The position numbers and the translations under genes were made by a program. A stretch of 64,000 nucleotides of DNA from Owenia fusiformis. Lineage: Eukaryota > Annelida > Polychaeta > Sabellida > Oweniidae. Numbering within the stretch: the stretch's first letter is position 1; each line of letters starts with the position of its first letter. Of this stretch, positions 13,001 to 23,600 are shown in pieces. The notes below the pieces were generated by a model that saw nothing but the letters and a program-made list of their open reading frames with translations, ran no database searches and was not told the origin of the DNA. Location: contig CAIIXF020000005.1 of assembly GCA_903813345.2 (NCBI GenBank), positions 35,221,375 to 35,285,374 on the forward strand, read 5' to 3'.

Positions 13001-16000
13001 GATAATTTAGAAAATGATATAAATGAGGAATTGAAGAAGGTTAATGATTGGATGACATCTAACAGATTAACACTCAATGTAGAAAAAACAAAATTTATGA
13101 TTTTTGACATAAAAAGAATCAACAAAATTGACAACTTTGAAGTAAAACTAAAAAATCAATCAATAGAAAGGGTAAATAATATTAATTTTCTAGGAGTAAT
13201 TATTGACTCCAAGTTAACATGGGCTGCTCACATAAATGCACTTTGGTACCAAAATTTCAAATTTAATTCGACTAATATATAAAACTAGACACAAACTAAC
13301 TTTGAATGCCTTGCTGACAACCTATTATTCTTTAGTATATTCATATATAAGTTATGGAAACATTTTATGGGGCAATGCAACAAAAAATCACTTAAACAGA
13401 CTATTTATTTTGCAAAAGAAATTTCTAAGAATAATGACAAATTCTGAAAGAACTGCTCATTCAAGTCCCATCTTCAAAAAGTTCAAAATATTAAATATTT
13501 TTGACATTAATATATTTCAAACGCTCACTTTTGTGCAGAAAACTGTAACAGAATCTGCAGACTTTCCGTTTCATAATTTTAAACATTTTTTTCAAGAGAG
13601 AACAGATATACACACCCATGATACTAGATACAAATATAATTTAACAATCAAAAGGTTTAGAACTGAAACTGGTCGAAAATCAATTGCGATTAGAGGAGCA
13701 ATACTGTATAACTCACTGGCTAAAGACTTCAAAAAGGCAAAATATATAAAGAAATTTGAAAAACTAATAAAGAATGATCTTATCAGTAAATACCAATGCT
13801 AATCTGTGCTTCCATTTTTCTCTTTCAGTTTAATTCATTTAGCTTTTGATCTATGACTAAAACTTTACTTTTAAATATTATGTCCCATGGAATATATACG
13901 CCCCTTGGGGTGTCTTTTTCATGTAATTGATGAAATGTTGTATGATGTAATTTTGAATGAATAAATTGAATTGAATTGAAGACAACAAATAAGGACAATT
14001 GATAATTTTTTGGGAAGAAAAAATTTTCTATGTAACATTTTCAGATTTGCTTGACACTTTTTATAAACTGATGAGAGAAAACTACTTACATTAAATATTA
14101 AGTAAATCTCATATTAATCTATAATTTGTAAAATTTTCTTTGGTTATATTTCTTAGAGTCACAAGAGATGTGGGAAACATGGAGAAAATGATAAGATGAT
14201 AAGAGCGTCTGCGATTTTTCCAAGTAACTCGATCAGAATAAATTATCATGTTCTGTAATTCTCCATTTCGCTGTTCGCTCTTTGAATCAGAACGTTCGCA
14301 TATATGGTGCATATATGTACTCAAAAAGGACAAAATTTGATTGGTCAATATTTTTCAACGATGCATTTCGTGTAGCTATTTGTGAGACCCGAAAGTTCTA
14401 AATCAAATTAATTACGCAATTTTGTTTTTACACCCGCAAGCTAAATAAAAAAATGACACCATCGGAATTCTTCTTCTTTGTCATTGAATTAATAGTCAGT
14501 ATACCAGATTTAATCAATAAAAGATTATACAATTAACAACAAAATTCGGAAACGAGTATGTAAGATTTGCTTTCGAACCACTAAACTTGACCTAGATAAT
14601 AGCGACGTGTCTTCTTTGGTCAAATGCTCAGTTGTTTGTGGGTTTTCAACGTAACTCTATAATGTAATATGAAGATGAGTACTTTTATTCAGTTGTTGCA
14701 TCGATGTTACAGTTTGTAGTGCGGTAATATTGGCATGAACGTGTTGAAAGTCGAATGGAATTGCTTTTTCCAATATGGCGACTAGTCACGTGACTTCTTC
14801 TCTTCCGGAATATACTCCCATTTTCAATCATTGTTTTCACCCCGTTAGGAGCCAATAAAATGAAAAAAAATATATGTTATATAAAGATTATTAAAAGACT
14901 AATTGTTTCTGATAGTTTGTTTTCTCCGATCGCATGGAGATTCGATCGAAAATATCGCTTGAAAAATGGGTATGAAAATCCCCATGTTAAACCAACGGGG
15001 AAAAACAAGGTAGAAAAATTTTGTTCCCCCGCGAACTGCATCATGGGAAATATTTTGACCTTATAAGGAAAAACTTTCGCGCCATCTTTATTAGAGATTC
15101 AATACCACCGAATCCGCGATTTTAAGAATTAGGGCGGACTAACCATGAGCAGAGAGGAAGTGATGAAGCATGGGGTAATGCTTACATGATCACTAAATGT
15201 ATGAATGTTTCTTTAATTCGAGGAAACATCGTGACATTGTGACATATGTATAAATGATCATTATACATATATTATTAGTCACACAGTCAACTTAACATGA
15301 TTTCCCCATCAGGCAAATATTTGAAAAATATAAATTTTTTCACGATTGGTAACATTAAACTTATAAATTGTCCTATATGAAATTGCTTTGTTAAACATTT
15401 ACAAATGTGACTTTACATTTAATTAAGGAAAGGTGCCTTCACAAAATGAATGATAATCTTAACTCTTAATTCTAAACTAAATCTTTTTTCAAGTTACAGA
15501 ATTTAAAATGTTCACAATTTTTGCGAAAGAAGTATATATCTCTTCAGATGATTTTGAAAAAGGGCTCTATTACAAGTTTTACAAAAACTAATATTGGCCA
15601 ATTTATACAGGAATATTCTTTCATCAAATGTTCAGAATACAATCAAAAATCTGATGCAGCAAATTATAAAATTGTTTCATCATGGCCTATTAATCAAATG
15701 AACAATTACAATTCAAAAGTTAATAATTTTAACAGATTTTTAGATAATTTGTAGTTGTGACATTTGATAACAACTATTGGGATCTCAAAATTCCTTAATT
15801 TTGCAATTTTTAAAAGTTACTCAAAAAGTGTTGTGAGAATATAATTCCTTGATAAGAAAGCAAGGTAATGTCTATGACAAAGAAGGCACTCATATCTATC
15901 TAGTATATGCAATGAGGCTACATTTTGATAGTCACTGAAGAAATTGTTTGTTCAGCAGGTATAAGTGGTATAAATACATTGACCTTACACATATAGATCT

Positions 16001-16776
16001 TGGGAACTCATGTTTGTAATGCAACAAGTTATAATACAGGCACTTAGAGAATTCAATTTGATGTAGATTCAGTCATTATGTAAACAATGAAATGAGCAGA
16101 CTGGTCAGTAAAGTACACATTCTACGCATTCCTACCTCATTCCATGCTGGGTTTAAATCTCCATCTTTCACTTCTGTCTTCTTTTTGTTTCCTGGAATTA
16201 TTGGAAGGAAAAAGATGGTTGGTAGGACTGGATACTCCATTTTACGATATATGAGAGCTTACTTGACAGAGAAAGTGAGCCTATAGAAGTCTCAGATAAA
16301 ATAGCCGAAAAGGAAATATCGACATCAGGACTTTCAACACATATCCATCAGGAACAATTTAGCGAATATCTTATATAAATAGGCATAGGTTTCTCAAATC
16401 ATGCTAAAATAAAACAAGTTTTTGCACATGAATTATTCATCTTAGTAACCCCCCCCCCCCCCCACCTCAAAAAGCAATTCCTATTCCATTTGAATTTGAG
16501 AACATTATCACCTCAAATGTATAGAATATTTAGTTATTTGAATCTATTTTCCCTCGAAGATATCATTTAGAGTCACTGTTCACTATCTTATTTGCTGCAA
16601 AAGTCAATTCAAGACATGTCAAATTGAAAATGTTGGCCAAATTCAAAAAGTTTTTCCAAACAAATAATCAAGTTTCACCTACCTTGCAGTTCAACTGAGA
16701 CATATGGATCACTCTTCCCAAACTTTTCAACATTGGGTAAATTTTTAGCCGACTCAATGAGCACCGTCAACGACAT
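769..16776 (-). CDS. Ferlin family protein, N-terminal part (gene continues beyond left edge)
   Basis: Ferlins are large tail-anchored proteins with several C2 domains that bind Ca2+ and phospholipids and act in vesicle fusion and membrane repair. Six minus-strand exons are visible: 16776-16683, 16191-16136, 12410-12319, 5185-5080, 3147-3036 and 1098-769. Together they encode about 263 residues: the complete first C2 domain (C2A, roughly residues 1-130), from MSLTVLIESAKNLP through KFGKSDPYVSV, LNPAWNE, FDLKG and KDYERIGRNRLLGQ to ALSVSIHYMPP, then a charged, proline-rich linker. Exon phases agree at every junction; the exon-5/exon-6 acceptor is the least certain. The DysF, later C2 and transmembrane parts lie outside, so I cannot say whether it is dysferlin/myoferlin-like or otoferlin-like. 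The introns are long and repeat-rich. Confidence 0.88.
1099..3035 (-). other. Ferlin intron 5
   Basis: AT-rich intron of about 1.9 kb. It carries one copy of the dispersed 'ctgccatttg' repeat near 2690-2815. I see nothing else. Confidence 0.6.
2690..2815 (+). repeat. Dispersed short repeat, copy 1 (unclassified SINE/MITE-like family)
   Basis: The copy runs from cattaacatgcaaaattgt through ctacctgccatttgctacaa to ggagacaataacaatatgtt and accacttct. Other copies sharing the same order of motifs lie at 8844, 17729, 18490 and 25046 (plus) and 45547 (minus). Confidence 0.75.
3036..3147 (-). CDS. Ferlin coding exon 5
   Basis: It encodes CALSVSIHYMPPKSKQ, the last C2A strand (compare the ferlin pattern hydrophobic-x-hydrophobic-x-Y-x-PP), then an acidic linker with GDTEPSGEEEGVVDY. 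Acceptor ATTCCAG|TGT and donor TATG|GTGAGA; it leaves one base for the next codon. Confidence 0.8.
3148..5079 (-). other. Ferlin intron 4
   Basis: 1.9-kb intron. It contains the 216-bp perfect palindrome (3387-3602). The rest is AT-rich unique sequence, with a C-rich patch around 4770-4910. Confidence 0.65.
3387..3602. repeat. Perfect palindrome: two 105-bp arms around a 6-base loop
   Basis: The left arm 3387-3491 and the right arm 3498-3602 are exact reverse complements over all 105 bases; the loop is ccttat (3492-3497). The outermost paired bases are gatgtgac/gtcacatc. There is no open frame and no sequence match to the other repeats here. It is either a very young foldback element or an inverted duplication, possibly an assembly or sequencing artefact. 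Confidence 0.97.
5080..5185 (-). CDS. Ferlin coding exon 4
   Basis: It encodes LLGQVKVSLKAVITGDRTSK and on to QSRPLPG. This matches the ferlin C2A segment that follows the 'GRNR' motif (consensus L-I/L-G-x-x-x-V-x-L-K). Acceptor TTGTAG|AC and donor GGG|GTAAGT; it ends in phase 0. Confidence 0.85.
6650..6842. mobile_element. Pogo/Tigger-like MITE, copy A
   Basis: About 193 bp bounded by inverted ends: cagtaaaatctgtattatct at the left and the reverse complement of cagtaaaacctctatatgct at the right. Each is followed by a gaacacc/aacacc motif. It has no coding capacity. Copies B, C and D share ends and internal gaacac motifs. Confidence 0.8.
8844..8996 (+). repeat. Dispersed short repeat, copy 2
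   Basis: It has the same motif order as copy 1: cattaacattcaaaatgtca, cacctgccatttgttacaga, then a run of caacca/caactgcc variants and accataacaatatgtcacta, ending in a short palindrome around cacttgtggtggtg. The 'aaca(t/c)caac' part has expanded into four near-repeats of about 13 bp. Confidence 0.78.
9601..9781. mobile_element. Pogo/Tigger-like MITE, copy B, with TA target duplication
   Basis: 181 bp. The left end is cagtaaaacctgtattaatg, and the right end is the reverse complement of cagtaaaacctgtgtgtatt. The element is flanked by TA on both sides (9599-9600 and 9782-9783), as expected for Tc1/mariner/pogo insertion. It is non-coding. Confidence 0.88.
12319..12410 (-). CDS. Ferlin coding exon 3
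   Basis: It encodes KLEFDLKGLALTSSDTLNIQ and VKDYERIGRN, the C2A strands with the second Ca2+-loop acidic residue (KD). Acceptor ATTTCAG|AAA and donor ACAG|GTAGGT. A 13-base G run in the transcript (plus-strand C run 12287-12299) begins about 20 bases downstream of the donor. Confidence 0.88.
12482..13980 (+). mobile_element. 5'-truncated, frameshifted non-LTR retrotransposon (LINE)
   Basis: Open frames 12510-12779, 12830-13282 and 13236-13802 together give the C-terminal half of a non-LTR reverse transcriptase. Visible motifs are QYGFRKKHST, the DLTKAFDTMDH motif, the PxxSVLGPLLF motif, the catalytic YADDTN box and NVEKTKFM, then the thumb region with SYGNILWGN. Frame shifts near 12720 and 13240 break it, and the endonuclease half is missing. 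The 3' end has aataaattgaattgaattga, a short (TTGAA)n tail as in CR1/L2/Jockey-group elements. It is inactive, and lies on the strand opposite to the ferlin gene, with its truncated 5' end about 70 bp from ferlin exon 3. Confidence 0.9.
14760..15175. promoter_or_regulatory. Promoter-like motif cluster inside ferlin intron 2
   Basis: In an otherwise AT-rich intron this 400-bp stretch packs CpG-containing elements. They are: caatatggcgac (YY1-like, plus), tcacgtgac (E-box/USF), cttccgga (ETS), gagccaataa (CCAAT), catcatgggaaat, tttcgcgcc (E2F-like), and gcgccatcttt (YY1-like, minus). The opposed YY1-like motifs suggest initiation in either direction. Just after it, accatgagcagagaggaagt (plus) could be a start codon in good context. 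It could be an internal ferlin promoter or the promoter of an unseen gene; no downstream exon was recognised. Confidence 0.4.
16136..16191 (-). CDS. Ferlin coding exon 2
   Basis: This is a 56-bp exon encoding NKKKTEVKDGDLNPAWNE. The LNPxWNE motif is the hallmark of the C2A third/fourth strand in ferlins. Acceptor TTCCAG|GA and donor GAG|GTAGGA; phases match exon 1 and exon 3. Confidence 0.88.
16192..16682 (-). other. Ferlin intron 1
   Basis: The intron is 491 bp. It contains a 15-base C run on the plus strand (16449-16463), which is a G run in the transcript. I see no other structure. Confidence 0.7.
16683..16776 (-). CDS. Ferlin coding exon 1
   Basis: It encodes MSLTVLIESAKNLPNVEKFG and on to VSVELQ, the first strands and Ca2+-binding loop 1 of C2A (KSDPYV). 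The start ATG at 16776 has A at -3, and the next in-frame ATG upstream is absent, so this start is preferred. The donor is CAAG|GTAGGT; the exon ends one base into a codon. Confidence 0.85.
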
Positions 16777-17199
16777 TTTGACGAGAAGATCACTGCTAAA
16801 CTTTTGAATCCATTGCCCTCCAAAACTTTTCACTAAATGAACACATTGCCTGTTGAGTTCAGAGGTCAATTATTGACTCATATGCCATCTATTTAACATT
16901 TCAAAAGATGTTGGTTGGAAATGGAATGTACTTTGTGCGTGGGTGAGAGCATGACAAATAACCAAATACATAATTACAAATGATCATATTTTCATAATTA
17001 CCAATTAATTGATTAATTTGACATGAACAAGATGAGGTTCTAGAAATAAATAGACCATAACACAGGAATTTGGAATTGTCTAACTGATGGCCTTAGAGCC
17101 TTAGCTTCCAGCATGACTTTTGCCAGGGGGTCGCCACAGGTTTCAGGTTTTATTAAGATTAGTCTCGTCGCTTTTCAGAAAAATTGACTGACATCACTG

Positions 17200-17520
17200 T
17201 TTTTAGATTGCCTCAATAATGTTAACATTTTGCCTCAAGTTATTTTGACATTTTCTCCTTAGTCTTAATTCCAATTTGCATATTCGACAGCACAGTGCAG
17301 TACCATTATATCACAACTTTTCAGGGATAGACAATAGACTAGTTGTTCATGTTTGCCTCGTGCAGTGTTAAAGGGTCGAAGTATTTGCCTCACTGACAAA
17401 AAATTGCCTCGCTGCAACCCCACCCCTACAAAATCCCAGCTCTTTGCCTCATTGACATAAAAAAATTGCCTCCAGAGAAAAAAATTGCCCCATTGCACCC
17501 TCTTCAAGAAATCTTAGCTT
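17200..17520. repeat. Degenerate 'ttgcctc' repeat tract
   Basis: The words attgcctc, tttgcctc and attgcccc recur about eight times at irregular 25-60 bp spacing (for example 17209, 17230, 17402, 17451, 17467). On the minus strand this gives an 80-codon open frame (17507-17265), which I take as fortuitous. Confidence 0.5.
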
Positions 17521-17728
17521 CGGCAGTGTCCATGCCTCATGAATGACGCAGCAGCTCATATATGTATCTAATCTATCAAGTGATCATTTACTTACAGCTG
17601 GTTGGATTGTGGTCATGATGCAGTGGGCTTGCAGATAAGGAAACAATATTACTAATAAGAGAGATTACATTTCTCTCATAGTGGTATTGTTCAGGTCTCT
17701 TCTAATACCTTGGTTCTGGGTTAGAACA

Positions 17729-17875
17729 AGGAATTAACATGCAAAATGTCACCACCTGCCATTTGCTACAGACACTGAAAACCAAACATCAAATACTGGG
17801 CATTGATCACCATCCACAAAAAAGTTGGGAACCATAACGATGTCACCAATTCTGGTGATGACATAAAACTGATCC
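17729..17875 (+). repeat. Dispersed short repeat, copy 3
   Basis: It is the most complete copy: gaattaacatgcaaaatgtc, accacctgccatttgctaca, gacactgaaaaccaaacatc, an accatccacaaaa box, ggaaccataacgatgtcacc and an inverted end around caattctggtgatgac. Confidence 0.8.
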
Positions 17876-18489
17876 ATAAGAATGAAAAACAGAAGATAAA
17901 GATTATTATTTTTGATACACTAATGGTAACAAGAATATTTATTGTACATATTAAAATGCCGCTTCTCTAACTTTGTACATTGTTAATATATTTTACAATG
18001 TTAATGGCTTTGTACAGGATTACATCAACCATGTACTTGTATTTATAATATATATAGTACATACTATATATAAAGCAAGCCTGATGGAAAACACTACTCT
18101 ACTTACAAAACTATTCTTTACAATTACATGGGGAATTTACAGAGATTTGAAGATTTGTACACAATGTAAAAGCGCTTTTTAGAAATCTTCACCAATCCAA
18201 GCGTTAATATGATCATGATCTAATAAATAAATAATAATGATATACATGTGATTGTTTGTGATTGGTGTGAGTCTACTTAATTGGTGGTCATTTGACTTCA
18301 GTCAGACATCTTATTGGTCATTTACAATCTCCTATTTAGCATGGGTACAATAATTTTAGCAATTGTATTATAATACATAACTTGGCACCAATGATTATAA
18401 ATAGTTAAAATGTAATTAAACTAGCCAAATGGGAGAAAGCGTCAAGTGCTTTTCCCTTAGACCAGTTAAAAGTAATACATGAAATAAGA

Positions 18490-18605
18490 ACAAGGCATTA
18501 ACATGCAATATGTCACCACCTGCCATTCGTCGAACAAACACCATCCACAAAGAAAGTTGGAGACGATAACAATATGTCACCACTTGTGTTGGTGACATAA
18601 AAAGT
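18490..18605 (+). repeat. Dispersed short repeat, copy 4 (internally deleted)
   Basis: It starts with acaaggcattaacatgcaat and has cacctgccattcgt, then jumps to accatccacaaagaaagttg and ggagacgataacaatatgtc, ending with a palindrome around cacttgtgttggtgac. Compared with copy 3 it lacks about 30 bp in the middle. Confidence 0.8.
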
Positions 18606-20280
18606 TAAAACAAAATCAGAACAAAACCTGAGATTTCAACAAAGGAGGATGTGAATGTTTGACTGTAACCATGACCACCAAGATGAAATGAATTGCAGAA
18701 ACTTAAAAAAATTAACTCCAGTACCTGGATAAGTTTAAGTTTATTAATTTTTTTATTAAGTTTATAATATTGGATGTCGATATTTTTAGGCCTCAATATG
18801 TTAATTGATATACATCAAACTTTTCGTTATTTTTTTTATAAAAGTATACATTTGTACAACACAAATAAACCAAGCATAAAAATAAACATTTTCTTGAACG
18901 TTAAGTTTTTACCATATCAAGACATACGGTTAATTGTACTTAGATTTGGTGAAAAATATGTTATGACATGTAACAAAAATAGATTTAAATTAGTTCTACT
19001 CAAATGTATCATAAACCTTTATACTTTCAAATTGAATATTTCTATTTAATTTGTTTAAATGTCAGTTTATGAGAACTATTTACACATGAAAGTTGGGACT
19101 CAAAAATGTGCCAGAGTTTATCAACAGCCCAACAAATGCTTGCACATTTTGAATCGCCTAGAATTCAAGAACTTGTCACTTAAAATATGCCCTCTTTAGA
19201 AGCCTTTCTGAAAATCTCACCACTTTGGCCAGTTTGGGGTATTCAAAAAGTTATGATTTTTGCCACAACTTGTTGAATACTCCACACTAAATGCAGTATT
19301 CTAAGATCATAGGTAAAAGTTACATTGGCTGCCCTATATGAGGTCATTTGTATGAATGGTTGGCAAATATGTTCCATTGTACAGGTTTGTTCAAGCATAT
19401 AGACAGAGGTTAACATTTTTGTATCATATATTTTGGGGAACACTTTTGTTTGATGATTGTTATTGAATAACATAATAAGTTATAGTAATACACAGTAAAA
19501 TATGTGAAAATGTACATCGAAATTATGAGGCACATTTCCAATGTAATAATAGACCAATGAGAGAATACAAGTTCTATACTAAGAAATCAGTTCACGTTCT
19601 GTAGGTATGTATGTATTCACTGTTCATATTTACATGTTTTACTGTGTATTAGAAATTAAGAGACAATTTTGAATTGAATAATCCCATGTGTTCCCATTTG
19701 AGGCTACTATTTGAAAAGCCTCTATTTGAAAAGCCTCCATTTGAGAGTCGTTCATTTGAATCTCACATCTATCAACAACAGCCATCTACCAACATGAAAA
19801 GTTTACAAGTATGTACAACTAGAAAATAACTGTGTCTCTTGCGCCTGTGGCCTCCACCACTTTATCACATGCTGCTCCCATCTACATTATATCCTACATG
19901 ATTTCTCCATATTAAAATCAACAGGTGAACCTCAAATCATTTTCTCAATCTCATAGCTAATAATTGCTATGGCTACCATCTGGCAGAATGGATACATTGG
20001 TTGACAAAATATATCTGGTGTTTTGGTAATCAGATAGTATTTTAAATCTAAGTTTCAGTGTTTGATTCCAAAACTCTTCCAAATCCTGCATTCTAATTCG
20101 ACGTCTTCTACTACATTGTTGTATTATTCATTCTATATACATTATTTCATAATGTGCGTGTATGTTCACTGAATAGGTGTATGCATGTGTAATGTCATTT
20201 TGTACATATATGTACATGCTTTCTCAATAGTTAAATGAGAAGTATTTAAATGAGATCTCTTGAACAATTTAGGAACATCT

Positions 20281-20681
20281 TCACTTCCTATAACCAGCAA
20301 ATTCAATTTTAGGTTTTCCATTGCGATCTTTCACCGAGTGTGATGTTTGCTGTTTATATGAATTTGGTTCTCTCATCGAGTGCAAGTCTCTCAATTGATT
20401 TGAATCTCTCGATGAATGTGAGTCCCTCGATGAATGTGAGTCTCTTCGTGTATACGAATTAGAATCCTTGTGTGAGTCCCTATGATTATATGAGGTTGAA
20501 TACTGGGTCGAGTGATGACCTCCAGTGTCTGTAGATGATGGTGTTTGTCTATACGCAGGAGGTGTAAATGTTCGCAAAGGAGGTGCAGACCCAGATGCCC
20601 CATTTCCTCTTTGTAGATTGGGTGATGGGAGTGATGGAGGATAGACTGGACTGGTGGGTTGCCCAGGTGATGTTCCTGTAT
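20281..20681 (-). CDS. KMT2E: KMT2E-like coding exon 23 (terminal, with stop)
   Basis: It encodes [20 protein letters not shown] and a Tyr/Ser-rich stretch. Then come repeated short units of the type RDSHSS ([20 protein letters not shown]), and it closes with IEFAGYRK and a TGA at 20283-20281. Acceptor TTCCAG|AT. No obvious AATAAA was found close downstream, so the poly(A) site is unplaced. Confidence 0.88.
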
Positions 20682-23600
20682 CTGGAAGTACACATGGAAC
20701 ATGTACATAAGTATAAGTATGGACTATATTAAAAAGTGTGTGTTTCATTAAAGTGCCTTTGTAGTAATTTAACACATTTCATACACTAGCAGACTAGTTA
20801 CACATTACATCAGATAGTTATACACATAACATCAAAAAGGAATTATAAATATTACATATGAAAGTAATTACACATTATAAGTTACACATCAGTTATTACA
20901 CATGTTAAACATACAATACTAAATATCGTACAAGTAACCATGAGGTTGAGAGTTCGAGACGCGGTGTGCTCTGTGCGTTTATTCATTTACTTACTATTGA
21001 CTTTGAAGGTGGGTGGTATATGTAATGATAGCAAAGATGGTATTCCTCCCCCAGGTGCACCATGATTAGGAGGCCCTGGTTGTGTGCCTCCACCTGGTTG
21101 CTTCATCCTCATAGATGCCCCATGAGAGCCTGTCCCAGAAGAGAAGTGGGCACTGGTGTGTGGGGGTGGTGGGGGAGGGGGCGTCCCACTACTTGAAGTG
21201 CCTGAAAGTGAAAAGTATAGTTGTATTTTGATTTTTCAGTATTCAAAATTGATTGCTGGTCTCCATTAAGAATATTTCAAGGAAGAATCCAAAGCTTCTG
21301 ATTTTTCAGTACAATTCACTCCTCTATCTGATTCACTTGTGAAACATTATCAAAACTAAACTATGTTAATAATTATTATGTGCTTATGCCAAACTGCCAA
21401 CCAATTTGATATAAGGATAAAGTAAGATGGCACTGTAAATCAAAACAAGAACTTTTCCTGAATTTCAAATCTCACAAGATTCTGCTCAAGTAAAATCATG
21501 AAAAACAAGCCTGCTTGGACTATATTATCTGACATGTTTTTCATCAGAAAGTTATCCTGGCCTATCTATATAGCAACTCATATATGAACTCACCATCACC
21601 CTTATTTGGACGAGAATGATTGGCTGGAGATGCACGTGTTGGTGTGCGGGCAGCAGCAACTGGGGGTGGAGGGGGAGGAGGCGGGGGTGTACACATTCTA
21701 GGAGAGTGACACCCAACGTGCAATTTACCACCACGTCGCTCTACAATAGAGAAATACTAACTTCACAATCTGGCCACTTATGAAGACCAGTTTAAAGTCA
21801 GCATTTTGCGACACTTACAATCTGGTCATTTTATAAAACCAACTTGTCAGTGTGTAGTCACTCTGTATAACCTTGAAAGTGCATTTGTCAAAAGAAGATT
21901 TAATAATAGGCGGTGTCAGTAAATGCATTAAATGCTAAACTTAACTATTCAGGTTTTTGAGAATTAATTGTACTTTTAGTAAAAGTGGGTCTCACTATAA
22001 AATGCATGCAAATTTCAATCCCTTTCACCCAAATATTAAACACATATGTGACTGAAAGCTAAATATGTATAGATTTGAAGCTGTGGAAACAGGAACCATT
22101 TTTCAAAAGTCCTTTATTAAGTGTTATTGAACTATAATTAACATTATAATTCTACCATGTTAAAACAATGTTAATATTGAATAATGGTCCCTAATAAGAC
22201 AAGAATATAGATCAATACAGGATTCAAGAAGAATATGCCTGGAGGTCAATGTATGAATGAATAAAAAATTATACGTTACCTTTCCTTAAATCATCATCTT
22301 CATCATCGCTAAGTCCAAATTCTTTCCTAAGACGCTCCGAGAGGCTCAAATGGGACATATTGGGTTTAACCTTTCGTTCCTTTTCCCGAACCCGATCTCG
22401 GACATCTCTAGAGCGAGGATGCTGGTCTCTTTTTCTGTGTTCCCTCTTGTCTTTAGAGTCGTTTGATATAGACCTACTGAGGCTTGATATGGCGTGGGCT
22501 GATAGGCCTCCTGTAAATGGAGCAAAAATGTGCATTATGATGAAAAAAATTAAAATAGATTTGATATTCAAGTCCATCCTCCAATTCTCAAGAGATGGCA
22601 GTGTAAAAGTACCTTAAGTCCACCACCTACCAAATGATAAAGGATTGAGAAAGTGGCATAGAAAACCTATAATAAACATACCTTTTATAGGGCGATGCTT
22701 GTCATGGTTGCTGCTTGGTTTACTATTACTGTTAGTGTCCACAAACAGAGGAAGAGGGGCCAGAGTATATATCCCAGAGCCTCTAATTGAGGGTCCAGGA
22801 GCACGCAATGTTGGTGATGCTAAGAGAGGGGATGACGAGGTGCTGCTGCTGGATGATGTTGACTTCACTGGGGTATTCGACTGTTTGGAATCCTGGTCCC
22901 TAGAATCTTTACTGGTACTTCTCTGTTTCAGTCTCTGCCTGTATTCAAGCAGGGACACCTACAACAATAAGTTAGCACGTGAAAAATGTGACTGCATTTT
23001 CAGAGCTTGAATGTGTTAGAGAACTTTCAGCTTGACTGAAAATGGTTAAAATATAAGTCAGTTTTATTAAGATAAAACACTGGAACACCTCTCAATGTGA
23101 ACACTTCTTTCAGTCCCATTTTTTGATCTGCCATTGACTTCCATATTAGAAACCCTCCAAATGTGAACGTCTGCCAATCTGAACACTTTAAGACAAGTTT
23201 TACTGTAATTAAAAATAAAATAATTACCCTTTTCTTTTCTTTAGGTGGTGGAGTCCCTTGGTCTATAAGCCCATTAGACGAAGATGTGGCCAAACCACCA
23301 GACTCCTGCAGTCTTTGCTCTCCTACTGAAAGATCATGCATGTTATGCCCCATGGGACGCTGTGAGAACATTTCCTCAGAGTGAGGATGAGGTAATGCAT
23401 GCTCCGGCATAGAAGGATTGGATAATGAATGCTCCAGCATATGGTGTTGGGCTAATGCATGCTCCGACATATGGTGATGAGATAAAGAATGCTCAGGAAC
23501 ACTAATTCCCACTGCCTCAGAGTCTCTAGGACCAAACTGTCCTTGTAAAGAACTACTTATATCCATGGATGTGTTTCTTTGTGAGTGGTTATCACCAGAT

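Larger units (their letters stand above)
12411..16135 (-). other. Ferlin intron 2 with a LINE and a promoter-like cluster
   Basis: This 3.7-kb intron holds a 5'-truncated LINE (12482-13980), lying head-to-head against the gene, and a stretch of promoter-like motifs at about 14760-15175, both described separately. The remainder is AT-rich with no recognisable coding sequence. Confidence 0.7.
16777..20280. other. Intergenic region between ferlin 5' end and KMT2E-like 3' end
   Basis: It contains two copies of the dispersed short repeat (17729-17875 and 18490-18605). It also has a degenerate stretch of 'ttgcctc' repeats at about 17200-17520, whose open frames are repeat artefacts. I recognise no coding exon. 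The ferlin promoter and KMT2E-like 3' UTR must lie here, but I cannot place their ends. Confidence 0.6.

Noticed and set aside
15143-15180. Possible first coding exon (MSREEVMKHG...) on the plus strand
   Set aside because: The peptide is only about ten codons, the donor is weak and no continuing exon was found. It is kept only as part of the promoter-cluster finding.
17265-17507. 80-codon minus-strand open frame upstream of ferlin
   Set aside because: It is made of degenerate ttgcctc repeats, with no recognisable domain, start context or splice signals.
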